Assembly (NCBI GenBank): GCA_031422335.1
Contig: JANOQW010000008.1
Span: 102,751-166,750 of the forward strand
DNA from: Methylotenera_A sp031422335
GTDB lineage: Bacteria > Pseudomonadota > Gammaproteobacteria > Burkholderiales > Methylophilaceae
Direction: 5' to 3'
Length of the DNA stretch: 64,000 bases
The notes below the pieces were generated by a model. That model was not told where the DNA came from and ran no database searches. It was given only the letters and a program-made list of their open reading frames with translations. This document shows positions 42,687 to 50,737 of this stretch, one piece after another. Positions within the stretch are counted from its first letter, which is position 1. Every line of letters starts with the position of its first letter. The position numbers and the translations under genes are program-made.

Positions 42687-44096
42687 ATGCAGATAATTAC
42701 TAAAATTTGGAGTTGGGGTGGGCGCATCGTTGCTATGCTGGGCGGGCGCACTATTGCCATGCTGTTTGCTGCGCTGGCCATTGCATTTGGCTCTGTGATG
42801 TTTTCGGATAACTGGATTGTATCGATTAGTAAACAAGTTGAATTAATTAAACAAGTGCGTGAAAATATTGCGGTATTGCACCAGCTAAAAGCCAATTTAT
42901 ATGAAGCCGAAAGCGCCCAGCGCGGTTACATGCTAACCAAACGTAAAGAATATGTGGCGCCTTTTAACAATGCACTTGCACAAGCCAGAGCGAATATTGA
43001 GCTAAGTGAAACCTTGGTCAAAAATACTTCTACTGAAATAAACCAAGTAATTGAGTTGCAATGGCTAAAAGAAATTTCGGCCGATGTAGAGGCAAAATCG
43101 GCAGAAATGCTGTTAACCATTAAACTGATTGAACAAAATAAAATTGATGAAGCCAATCAGATTACTAATTTAGACGTTGGTAGGCAATTGATGCAGCGGT
43201 TTGTGCTGCAAACCGATAAGCTGATCAAGCAGCAAACGGCCGATGCAGATGAAATGATTGAAAAGCGTCGTAAAACTGTGAATTGGGCACGTGCATCGGG
43301 CATTATTGCATCACTGGTGTTAATTTTACTGGTGGTGATGGTCATTAAACAATTGCTTAATGAGCTATTAGCCAAAGCTAAGTTACAGCAACAAGTAGTG
43401 CAAGAAAACGCCGATTACCAAGTAAAACTGAAGCAACAAACAGGATTAATGCGCAGCATGGCGCTAGATTACCAAGCCGATGTTGAACGTGAGCGGCAAA
43501 AGTTATCGCGCGAGCTGCACGATGAGCTGGGCAGCATTTTTACCGCCACCAAAATGGATTTAGCTTGGAGCATTAAAAAAGTGGCTAATTTAGTGCCAGA
43601 GGTGGCCGATAAATTGGCTAAAACCACCAGTTATGTTGATGCAGGCATTCAATTTCAACGCCATATTGTGCAAGAACTGCACCCTTCGATGATTTCTACC
43701 TTTGGTTTTTGGCCAGCACTGACGGCACTCATTAAAGATGCTGCAGAGCGCAACAAATGGCGGCTATCACTCAACCTGCCAGAGCAAACCACTGCGCTTA
43801 ACGAAACCATCAGCTTGGTGACTTATCGCATTGTGCAAGAAAGCTTAAACAACGCCAATAAATACGCCAAAGCCAGCGCGGTGACTGTCGATATTATGCT
43901 AGATGCAGCTCATATAAAGCTAGAAATTAGTGACAATGGTGTTGGTGTGGATATGCAAGCGCTAGATGGTAAAACGCATGGTTTATCTGGCATGCGCCAC
44001 CGTGTGCTGGCGATTGGCGGATACTTTGAAATGATTAGCAGCCCCAGCCAAGGGGTGATGATAAAGGCGCTAATTCCATTAGATGTAGCGACTTAA
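42687..44096 (+). CDS. NarX-type sensor histidine kinase with CHASE3 domain
   Basis: 469 residues. Transmembrane helix about 12-38, periplasmic CHASE3 domain about 45-190 (NLYEAESAQRGYMLTKRKEYVAPF), second helix about 205-230, coiled linker, then a HisKA_3 domain with phospho-His in SRELHDELGS near 277 and a HATPase with NNANKYA, DNGVGVD and GLSGMRHRV. This class signals to NarL/FixJ regulators, so the product of 40506-41138 is the natural partner although the genes are not adjacent. Confidence 0.9.
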   Translation: MQIITKIWSWGGRIVAMLGGRTIAMLFAALAIAFGSVMFSDNWIVSISKQVELIKQVRENIAVLHQLKANLYEAESAQRGYMLTKRKEYVAPFNNALAQARANIELSETLVKNTSTEINQVIELQWLKEISADVEAKSAEMLLTIKLIEQNKIDEANQITNLDVGRQLMQRFVLQTDKLIKQQTADADEMIEKRRKTVNWARASGIIASLVLILLVVMVIKQLLNELLAKAKLQQQVVQENADYQVKLKQQTGLMRSMALDYQADVERERQKLSRELHDELGSIFTATKMDLAWSIKKVANLVPEVADKLAKTTSYVDAGIQFQRHIVQELHPSMISTFGFWPALTALIKDAAERNKWRLSLNLPEQTTALNETISLVTYRIVQESLNNANKYAKASAVTVDIMLDAAHIKLEISDNGVGVDMQALDGKTHGLSGMRHRVLAIGGYFEMISSPSQGVMIKALIPLDVAT

Positions 44097-44246
44097 TTTG
44101 TGCAAGTTGTAGGCTAATTCTCACGGCATAATCAGTAGCTGTAGGACTTTTTTAACTTCTCTCCCTGCGTAATATGGCGACATCGCATAAGCAATGTCAT
44201 TAAAAATTGTTTGTGTTTTTTAACCAAACTTATTGGGAGTTATTCA

Positions 44247-44762
44247 ATGAAAACCATTTCAACATTAAAATCTACCACAGTAGCCATCGCCTTAGCTTTT
44301 GGCTTTACTAGCATACATGCTTTTGCATTAGATGAATCTGCTAAAGAAGGTCTAGTGCCGTTATCAGCTGAATTTAAAAAGCTAGATGCCAATTCTAATG
44401 AGCTACTTACTCAGGCTGAAGCTGGTAATGACAAACTTTTTACAGCAAGTGCTTTTGCAAAAGCAGATATCGATAATGATGGCACACTCAATCAAGAAGA
44501 ATATGCTAACTACAAATCAGGCGCTCAAAAGGTAGTCGTTAAAAGAGTCGCGTCTGATAGCCTAATTACCTCAACAGCTAAGGCAGAGCTATTGGCTGAA
44601 AAAGGCTTAAAAAGCTTTAAAATTAGCGTAGAAACCTACAAAGGTGAAGTGATTTTGAGCGGCTTTGTGGATAGCGAAGCAGCTAAAACGCAAGCTGAAG
44701 CAGTAGTTACAAAAATTGATGGTGTTAAATCTGTGAAAAACAGCTTAGTCGTAAAAAGCTAA
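44247..44762 (+). CDS. Secreted protein with EF-hand and BON domains
   Basis: 171 residues from ATG 44247 (GGGAG 8 bases upstream; 44211 is not supported). Signal peptide about 1-27 (IHAFA-L). An EF-hand pair at about 45-95, the second loop ADIDNDGTLNQEEY intact and the first (DANSNELLTQAEA) degenerate, is joined to a BON domain at about 105-171 (KSFKISVETYKGEVILSGFV...VKSVKNSLVVK). BON domains bind membranes, EF-hands bind calcium. The combination suggests a periplasmic calcium-dependent envelope protein. Confidence 0.85.
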   Translation: MKTISTLKSTTVAIALAFGFTSIHAFALDESAKEGLVPLSAEFKKLDANSNELLTQAEAGNDKLFTASAFAKADIDNDGTLNQEEYANYKSGAQKVVVKRVASDSLITSTAKAELLAEKGLKSFKISVETYKGEVILSGFVDSEAAKTQAEAVVTKIDGVKSVKNSLVVKS

Positions 44763-44785
44763 AAGCTAAAATTTATAGTATCACC

Positions 44786-44825
44786 AAAAAGCCACGCGTC
44801 TGATTAGATGCGTGGCTTTTTGCTT
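44786..44825 (+). terminator. Intrinsic terminator after the EF-hand/BON gene
   Basis: GCCACGC pairs with GCGTGGC (44791-44816), flanked by five A and five T residues. It should work in both directions. Confidence 0.85.
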
Positions 44826-45029
44826 TTATATTTTTCATATTAATTAATAAAATCAATGCGTTAATTCTATATGTAGCCAAATGCTGACAAAAAAATCAGC
44901 TTGTGCAGGACTTTCTTACAACTTTTGTTTACGTAGTATGAGGATTCTGCAGATTGAATATTATTGACAGCAACAAACCAGTAAATAGTTTTTAGTTGAA
45001 TAGCCTGCATAACTAATAGGAGTAACAAA

Positions 45030-45497
45030 ATGAAACTTACTAACACTCGATTAACGCAAACACTTAAACCATTTAGCTTGGCTTTGTTGCTTGCCTTTAG
45101 TACCTCAATTACCATGGCTGCAGAACCAATGCCAGCGAATGAAATGCAAAACGCTACTATCATTGACTCTGAAAGGGCTGTGCTGAATACTGTGCCAGAA
45201 ACTTACAATAATGAGGATTGGCAAGCACCAGTAGTGATAGAGTTTAACAAACTGGATAGCACGGGTAACGGCTTGCTGCTGCCTAACGAAGCCTCAAAAG
45301 GTAAGGCCTTTAATAAACTAACTTTTAAGCAAGCCGATACTGACAATGACGGATCGATAGATATTAATGAATACGTATTTTTTAAGACTGGAAAAATGCC
45401 AGAAGCGGCTAAGTCTGAACCAGTCGCAGATACAAAATCAAAGATATTAGCAATACCTGAAGTGCCAATGATGACTGAAGCCAATTATTTTTTGTGA
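45030..45497 (+). CDS. Secreted EF-hand protein
   Basis: 155 residues. Signal peptide about 1-31 (ITMAAE). Two EF-hand loops at about 72-120: DSTGNGLLLPNEA (partly matching) and DTDNDGSIDINEY (full match). The rest is unlike known families. AGGAG at 45017-45021 is well placed. It is the third secreted EF-hand protein in this window, lying 270 bp after the EF-hand/BON gene and ending in its own terminator. Confidence 0.8.
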   Translation: MKLTNTRLTQTLKPFSLALLLAFSTSITMAAEPMPANEMQNATIIDSERAVLNTVPETYNNEDWQAPVVIEFNKLDSTGNGLLLPNEASKGKAFNKLTFKQADTDNDGSIDINEYVFFKTGKMPEAAKSEPVADTKSKILAIPEVPMMTEANYFL

Positions 45498-45509
45498 GAT
45501 TATTAAAAT

Positions 45510-45540
45510 AAAAAAACCGCTACTTGTAGCGGTTTTTTAT
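45510..45540. terminator. Bidirectional intrinsic terminator
   Basis: ACCGCTA-CTTG-TAGCGGT (45516-45533) flanked by A and T tracts, between the EF-hand gene and the convergent lipocalin gene. Confidence 0.9.
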
Positions 45541-45583
45541 TTAAATGAATATGAATGGACCACTTGCTTGCCAGATTCAACTT

Positions 45584-46120
45584 CTAGCTGGCTTGCTTCA
45601 CAAAGATAAGTTTATCTGTGGCGTAGCCTAAAGTTTTGGCCTTTTCAACTAGTTCTTGTTTAACAGGCTCAGCAAGTTGCGGTGTGCGCGATAGTATCCA
45701 TAAATATTCTTGCCCGCCGCTAATCAGTGCATAGCTGTAGCTAGGTTTATCTAGCGCAATAATATTATAGGCACCGTAAAATGGGCCAAAAAATGACACT
45801 TTAAGTCGTCCTGTGCGGGTGCCATCGCTATTTGCAGGGTCTACAAACTTGGCTTTGCCATTGGCCTCTTTCCACTCTTTTTTTTCTGTATTAAAGCCGC
45901 GATTCACCACTTTAATGCTGCCATCTTTTTCTAGGCTGTAGTTGGCAGTTACTTGCTCTAAACCGCGCTCAAAACTGTGGTCTAGCCGCGCAATTTCGTA
46001 CCAAGTGCCTAAATATTGGTTGGCATCTACGCTTTTTACCACACTGTCTTTGGCGGCTTGTGGCATTTCGCCACCGCACGATACGAGTAAAAGTACTAAC
46101 AAAATCCATTGATTTTTCAT
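45584..46120 (-). CDS. blc: Lipocalin-family lipoprotein (Blc-like)
   Basis: 178 residues. Lipobox LVSCGG at about 12-17. The bacterial lipocalin motif NQYLGTWYEIARLDHSFERGLEQVTANYS is at about 35-63, followed by GRLKVSFFGPFYGAYNIIALD and YLWILSRTPQ. Blc proteins sit in the outer membrane and bind lysophospholipids. Overlaps the upstream membrane protein gene by 4 bp, so the two are probably co-expressed. Confidence 0.9.
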   Translation of the reverse strand: MKNQWILLVLLLVSCGGEMPQAAKDSVVKSVDANQYLGTWYEIARLDHSFERGLEQVTANYSLEKDGSIKVVNRGFNTEKKEWKEANGKAKFVDPANSDGTRTGRLKVSFFGPFYGAYNIIALDKPSYSYALISGGQEYLWILSRTPQLAEPVKQELVEKAKTLGYATDKLIFVKQAS

Positions 46121-46782
46121 GTTGAAGCCTTTAAGTGTGCACGATGAATTAATTTACCTATAGCAACAAAAACTAGCCCTAGCAGCACGAAACAAACCAA
46201 TAAACCAGCTGAGTTTAATAATGCTTGTTGATAACCAATGGTGCCAACATCAATAAATGGGTAAGGGTAACTGCCGCTGATTTTACCGCGCACCAGGCTA
46301 TAACCAAGATATGCCATGGGGTAAATACACCAAACAATCGAATGTAACCAGCGCAAACCAGCTTTATTGACAAACAAAGCCCAATAAATAATAAATAAAG
46401 TGGGCATGAGGTAATGCAATGACATATCAGCAATTAATTGAAGGCCTTGTGGGTTCCAAATTTTACGAAGTAGCAAATGGTAAATGATACCAACCATCGC
46501 AATATTGGCTGCCACGCCTGATGCAACTAATGGCTGAGAAAAAAATTTAGCAAATCGAGATATAGGCTTTGATACAGGCGAAGAATAGCTAAGTACTAAA
46601 CAAACTAAGATATTAGTAAGAATTGTAAAAAAACTGAGGAAAATATTCAGACCAGTGAATATCGTTTTGCCATTGGCCATGGCTAAATTGATGGATAAAT
46701 AGAGTTGTAAAGCTAGACTTAGCCAACCAATAATCGCAAAGCTTATGCGTAATGTGTTGCTAGAGTTTATTGAGATATTCAT
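46117..46782 (-). CDS. Pr6Pr family membrane protein
   Basis: 221 residues, six predicted transmembrane helices. RISFAIIGWLSLALQLYLS, FLSFFTILTNILVCLVLSYS, HYLMPTLFIIYWALF and YPFIDVGTIGYQQALLN match the Pr6Pr (FAR-17a/AIG1-like) family. Eukaryotic relatives hydrolyse fatty-acid esters, but the bacterial role is unknown. Overlaps the lipocalin gene by 4 bp. Confidence 0.8.
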   Translation of the reverse strand: MNISINSSNTLRISFAIIGWLSLALQLYLSINLAMANGKTIFTGLNIFLSFFTILTNILVCLVLSYSSPVSKPISRFAKFFSQPLVASGVAANIAMVGIIYHLLLRKIWNPQGLQLIADMSLHYLMPTLFIIYWALFVNKAGLRWLHSIVWCIYPMAYLGYSLVRGKISGSYPYPFIDVGTIGYQQALLNSAGLLVCFVLLGLVFVAIGKLIHRAHLKAST

Positions 46783-46855
46783 AATTTGAATTTAAAATGC
46801 TAGGGTTGATGACAAATTTATTTAAACACACATTTAAGTATTTATGCTAGCAACC

Positions 46856-47572
46856 TTATTTTGCGTTTAATTGCATTAAATCTAACTCAGATAGCCAGCG
46901 CCATTCACCCACTTTTAAATCTTCAGGTAGTTTTAACTCGCCAATTTGAATGCGTTTAAGTGCTTCTACGCGGTTGCCCATGGCTGCCACCATGCGTTTT
47001 ACTTGATGGTATTTGCCTTCTGCTAAGGTCATATGAATAATGTTGTCAGAGATTTGTTTGACATTTAATGCCGCAATGGGTGTGGGTTCATCCACTAATT
47101 GCACTCCTTGTAGAAGCGCATGGATATTGGCTTGCAGGACAGGGTGTTTGCACGTCACTTCATACACTTTTGGCACTTTGTGTTTGGGTGAGCTCATTTT
47201 GTGTATAAATTGGCCGTCGTCAGAAATTAAAATCAGCCCCGTGGTGTCTTCATCCAACCTGCCGATGCATTGCACATCGCGCTCAACCAGCGGGTGCGGC
47301 AACAGGCTGTAAATGGTCGGGTGGTGTTGTGTTTTGTGCGAGCATTCGTAATTGCTGGGTTTGTGCATCATTAGGTACGATTTTTCGCGGTAATCCCAAG
47401 GCTCACCTTTTACTGTGTAGCTTAAATTTTCCAGTGAAAATTCTGCGTCTGGGTTGTCGCATATCTCGCCATTCACCGTGATTTCTTCATTGATAATCAT
47501 GATGCGGCATTGCTTACGCGTGCCAAAGCCTTGCTTACTTATAATGCGTTCTATATCTAATTTTTTAGCCAT
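46856..47572 (-). CDS. rsuA: 16S rRNA pseudouridine synthase (RsuA family)
   Basis: 238 residues. N-terminal S4 domain (LDIERIISKQGFGTRKQCRIMI, about 3-50) and a catalytic domain with the Asp motif GRLDEDTTGLILISDDG near 107. C-terminal GKYHQVKRMVAAMGNRVEALKRI. Length and small S4 domain fit RsuA (16S U516) better than RluB/E/F, but family member cannot be fixed by eye. Codons near 150-160 (VLQANIHALLQG) coincide with a palindromic repeat copy. Confidence 0.88.
   Translation of the reverse strand: MAKKLDIERIISKQGFGTRKQCRIMIINEEITVNGEICDNPDAEFSLENLSYTVKGEPWDYREKSYLMMHKPSNYECSHKTQHHPTIYSLLPHPLVERDVQCIGRLDEDTTGLILISDDGQFIHKMSSPKHKVPKVYEVTCKHPVLQANIHALLQGVQLVDEPTPIAALNVKQISDNIIHMTLAEGKYHQVKRMVAAMGNRVEALKRIQIGELKLPEDLKVGEWRWLSELDLMQLNAK
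47104..47143 (-). repeat. Palindromic repeat element inside rsuA
   Basis: Reverse orientation: GCATGGATATTGGCTTGCAGGACAGG matches loop and right arm; the left arm (CTCCTTGTAGAA) has drifted. In frame it reads PVLQANIHALLQ. Confidence 0.7.
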
Positions 47573-47593
47573 CTGCCTATTATAGCTTTACAA

Positions 47594-47620
47594 ACAAAAA
47601 AGCCCACGCTAGTGGGATTT
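47594..47620 (-). terminator. Intrinsic terminator after aqpZ
   Basis: CCCACTAGCGTGGG hairpin followed on the minus strand by CTTTTTTG. A second CCCAC/GTGGG hairpin lies 30 bp closer to aqpZ (47641-47655). On the plus strand the same stem is followed by seven T, so it may be bidirectional. Confidence 0.75.
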
Positions 47621-47678
47621 TTTTGAATTAGAAAGCAAAGCCCACCTGTAGTGGGTGCAAATTCAATTTAAATTAACC

Positions 47679-48371
47679 TTAATCTTCATCTTCATTTATA
47701 AATTTATACACCAACGCGCCAATAACTGCGCCAACAATCGGCGCTAGCCAAAATAGCCAAAGCTGGTCTAATGCGATGCCGCCTTCTAGCAAAGCAGGCC
47801 CTGTGCTGCGTGCTGGGTTAACGCTGGTATTGGTCACGGGAATACTAATCATGTGGATGAGCGCCAAAGTAAAGCCAATGGCTAACGGTGCCAAGCCTGC
47901 TGGCGCACGTTTATCAGTAGCGCCCATGATAATAAACAAGAACACCGCCGTCATGATAATTTCGGTGACTAAAGCTGCCATCATATTGTAGCCATGCGGT
48001 GAATGCTCGGCAAAGCCATTGCTGGCTAAGCCGCCTGCATAACCCTCTGCCCCGCCCGCAATCGCGCGAATGGCCAAGCATGCCAAAATTGCGCCGATGA
48101 CTTGCGCGATAATATAGTGTGGTAATTCACTCGCCTTAAAGCGGCCACCAGCCACCAAACCAATCGATACAGCAGGGTTTAAATGACAGCCCGAAATATG
48201 GCCAATCGCATACGCCATGGTCACTACAGTTAAGCCAAATGCCAATGAAACACCCAAATAACCCAAACCCAGATCTGGAATGCCTGCCGCTAACACCGCG
48301 CTACCGCAACCGCCTAACACTAACCAAAATGTTCCGATTAATTCTGCAACGGCTCTTTTTGTTAAGTTCAT
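47679..48371 (-). CDS. aqpZ: Aquaporin Z
   Basis: 230 residues, six transmembrane helices and two NPA pore loops: HLNPAVSIGL near 63 and SVNPARSTGP near 187. The selectivity residues (FGLTVVTMAYAIGHISG, and H/T/R around the pore) and the N-terminus RAVAELIGTFWLVLGGCGSAVL fit a water channel rather than a glycerol facilitator. Single gene. Confidence 0.95.
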   Translation of the reverse strand: MNLTKRAVAELIGTFWLVLGGCGSAVLAAGIPDLGLGYLGVSLAFGLTVVTMAYAIGHISGCHLNPAVSIGLVAGGRFKASELPHYIIAQVIGAILACLAIRAIAGGAEGYAGGLASNGFAEHSPHGYNMMAALVTEIIMTAVFLFIIMGATDKRAPAGLAPLAIGFTLALIHMISIPVTNTSVNPARSTGPALLEGGIALDQLWLFWLAPIVGAVIGALVYKFINEDED

Positions 48372-48489
48372 CTTGTGCTCCCTAAAAGTTAAATAAAAAA
48401 TAGATGCTTATTATTTTGTTTTCTACTGCATCGCAAAATTTACGCCTATTTTTTCTATAAAACAAGCGCGCATGGCTTAGAATGATTAA

Positions 48490-49287
48490 ATGAGTACAGA
48501 CCAATCATTTAAGCATATTATCTCGCGCGATAATCCCATTTTTAAACAGCTAAAAAAGTTGGCCGATAACGCGCGTGAACGCCGTGCCGAGGGCAAAACA
48601 CTGTTAGATGGTGTGCATTTAATCGAGGATTATTTGCACACTTTTGGCGAGCCAGAATTAGTTATTATTCCCGAAGGTAAAAGCAGCTTAGAAGCGACTA
48701 ATTTAATGCAAACGCTGGCCGATGTGAATACCATCATGTTGCCAACCCTGATGTTTGCTGAACTGACGCCAGTCGCCAGCAGCACCGGCATTTTGGCGCT
48801 AATCAAGACGCCAAGTATTGCACCGCCAGAAACCATTGAATTTGCATTAATGCTAGAAGATATTCAAGACCCAGGCAATTTGGGCAGCATCCTGCGCACC
48901 GCACTGGGGGCAGGTGTGCAAGTAGTGTATTTAAGCAAAGGTTGCACCGATGCGTGGTCGCCCAAAGCGTTGCGCGGCGGTCAAGGCGCGCAGTTTCATT
49001 TGCCGATGATTGAAGGCATAGATTTATTGGAAACCATGCAAAATTTTGCAGGCAAAACCTATGCAACCACCATGGATGGTGCATCGCTTTATGCACAAGA
49101 TTTTACGCAGCCCAGCACGTTTGTTATTGGCAACGAGGGCGCAGGTTTAAGCCAAAAAGTTCTCAATTCGGCTAGTCAGCAAATAAGCATTCCCATGCAT
49201 TGTGGTTTAGAATCTTTAAACGCAGGCGCAGCTACAGCGGTTTGTTTGTTTGAGCGTGCGCGGCAAATCAGTGCTTTAAAAGGATAA
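48490..49287 (+). CDS. TrmH/SpoU-family RNA methyltransferase
   Basis: 265 residues. N-terminal substrate-binding domain (SRDNPIFKQLKKLADNARERR) followed by a SPOUT domain with motifs EDIQDPGNLGSILRTALGAG near 117-136, FVIGNEGAGLS near 213 and IPMHCGLESLNAGAATAV near 235-250. Methylates a ribose 2'-OH in rRNA or tRNA; RlmB-like but the target is not certain. The pilin-like gene begins 3 bp after its stop. Confidence 0.88.
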   Translation: MSTDQSFKHIISRDNPIFKQLKKLADNARERRAEGKTLLDGVHLIEDYLHTFGEPELVIIPEGKSSLEATNLMQTLADVNTIMLPTLMFAELTPVASSTGILALIKTPSIAPPETIEFALMLEDIQDPGNLGSILRTALGAGVQVVYLSKGCTDAWSPKALRGGQGAQFHLPMIEGIDLLETMQNFAGKTYATTMDGASLYAQDFTQPSTFVIGNEGAGLSQKVLNSASQQISIPMHCGLESLNAGAATAVCLFERARQISALKG

Positions 49288-49290
49288 TTA

Positions 49291-49878
49291 ATGAATCAAC
49301 AAACTGTACGAGAAATAATTATGCCTCTGCAAGCCAGTATCCATGGGGCTTCCAGAACAATATATGGTCATGCCAAAATAAGAACCATTAAAAATAAGCT
49401 TAGTTTTAGTACGCTTGGTTTCAGTGCAATAGAGATGATGGTAGTGGTGGCGATTATTGGCATACTTGCCATGATTGCGATCCCGTCTAGTATAAACCGC
49501 ATTATTAAAGAACAAGTGGCGGCGACTATCCCGTGGAGCGATGCCGCCAAAGAGCCAATTGCTTTGTTGTGGAAAACCACGGGCAAATTACCAGCCAATA
49601 ATGCCGAAGCTAATTTGCCCAGTGCCGACAAAATGGTCAGCAACTTTGTCACTAATTTAAGCATAGAAAACGGCGCTATTCATATGGTATTGGGCAATAA
49701 AGTTAACGGTAAACTGCAAGGCAAATCTTTAACTATTCGACCAGCAGTGGTAGACGGTGAGCCAGTGGTGCCTGTGGCTTGGATATGCGGCAACGCCAAA
49801 ACGCCAGACAAAATGACGGTATATGGCAACAATAAAACCAATATTGCCGATGAGTATTTGCCGTTTGGTTGCCGCTAA
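49291..49878 (+). CDS. Type IV pilin-like protein with long leader
   Basis: 195 residues. A prepilin-peptidase site and methylation motif, G-FSAIEMM followed by VVVAIIGILAMIAIP, lies near residues 47-70, giving an unusually long leader of about 46 residues (typical 6-30). The leader includes MPLQASIHGAS, encoded by a palindromic repeat copy. An alternative start at TTG or the ATG at 49321 would shorten it to about 36. The globular part has one C-terminal cysteine pair (WICGNAK...FGCR). Possibly PilA/minor pilin; partner pilus genes are absent. Confidence 0.8.
   Translation: MNQQTVREIIMPLQASIHGASRTIYGHAKIRTIKNKLSFSTLGFSAIEMMVVVAIIGILAMIAIPSSINRIIKEQVAATIPWSDAAKEPIALLWKTTGKLPANNAEANLPSADKMVSNFVTNLSIENGAIHMVLGNKVNGKLQGKSLTIRPAVVDGEPVVPVAWICGNAKTPDKMTVYGNNKTNIADEYLPFGCR
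49321..49360 (+). repeat. Palindromic repeat element inside the pilin leader
   Basis: Forward orientation, ATGCCTCTGCAAGCCAGTAT then CCATGGGGCTTCCAGAACA: left arm and loop well conserved with one extra C, right arm drifted. In frame it encodes MPLQASIHGAS. Confidence 0.7.
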
Positions 49879-49932
49879 GCTATATTTCAGTCTGTCAATA
49901 ATAAGTCACTTTTAAAAATTAGGAAAAACACC

Positions 49933-50733
49933 ATGGGCGCACTCAACTATAAAATTTGTGGCGATGATTTACCGTATATTCAAACCACATTAGAAGCTGG
50001 CCAAGAAATGATGGCCGAGCAGGGCGCCATGATGTATGTGAACCAAAATATAGACATTAAAGCAGTGTTGGGCGATGGTAGCACCTCAAGTTTTGGTGTC
50101 ATTGGTCGATTTTTTAACGCCATTAAACGTACTTTTACGGGTGAGTCATTATTTAGCAGTATTTACCAAAACATCGGCAGCGTGCCGCAAGATGTAGCGA
50201 TTGCTGCGCCCAGCCCAGGCAAAATTGTGCCGATTGAGTTGAGTGAGCAGGGCGGCAGCATTATCTGCCAAAAAGGCGCGTATTTGGCGGGCGAGCGTGG
50301 TCAAAAAATTCAACTGGCTTTTCAAAAGCGTTTACGCGTAGGCTTTTTGGGTGGCGAAGGTTTTATTATGCAAAAAATTAGCGGACAAGGTACGGTGTTT
50401 ATTCACGCCTCTGGCACGCTAAAACAAATGACGTTAGGGCCAAATGAAGTGGTTAAAGTGGATACTGGTTGCTTGGTCGGTATGTCTTCTACTGTTAGAT
50501 ATGACATTAAATATGTGGGTAAAATGAAGACAGGTTTGTTTGGCGGTGAGGGGCTATTTTTTGCCAGCGTCACTGGTCCAGGCAATGTGTGGATACAATC
50601 GCTGCCGATGAATCGCTTAAGCCGCGCCATATTTGGCGCTGTCACCAAGGGCAAAGGCTCTATGTTAGGTAAATTGTATATCGGCTTTATCATTCTGTTT
50701 GTGTTCATCTCTATTTTTGCGGGCGGAAAATAA
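49933..50733 (+). CDS. AIM24/TIGR00266 family protein
   Basis: 266 residues, beta-rich. Motifs typical of the family: EAGQEMMAEQGAMMYVNQNI near the N-terminus, GSIICQKGAYLAG, FGGEGLFFASVTGPGNVWIQSLP near 200-222, and a C-terminal membrane helix (YIGFIILFVFISIFAGG). The function of bacterial AIM24-like proteins is unknown. It precedes an M48 protease gene by 4 bp, so they are probably made together. Confidence 0.85.
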   Translation: MGALNYKICGDDLPYIQTTLEAGQEMMAEQGAMMYVNQNIDIKAVLGDGSTSSFGVIGRFFNAIKRTFTGESLFSSIYQNIGSVPQDVAIAAPSPGKIVPIELSEQGGSIICQKGAYLAGERGQKIQLAFQKRLRVGFLGGEGFIMQKISGQGTVFIHASGTLKQMTLGPNEVVKVDTGCLVGMSSTVRYDIKYVGKMKTGLFGGEGLFFASVTGPGNVWIQSLPMNRLSRAIFGAVTKGKGSMLGKLYIGFIILFVFISIFAGGK

Positions 50734-50737
50734 CTGA

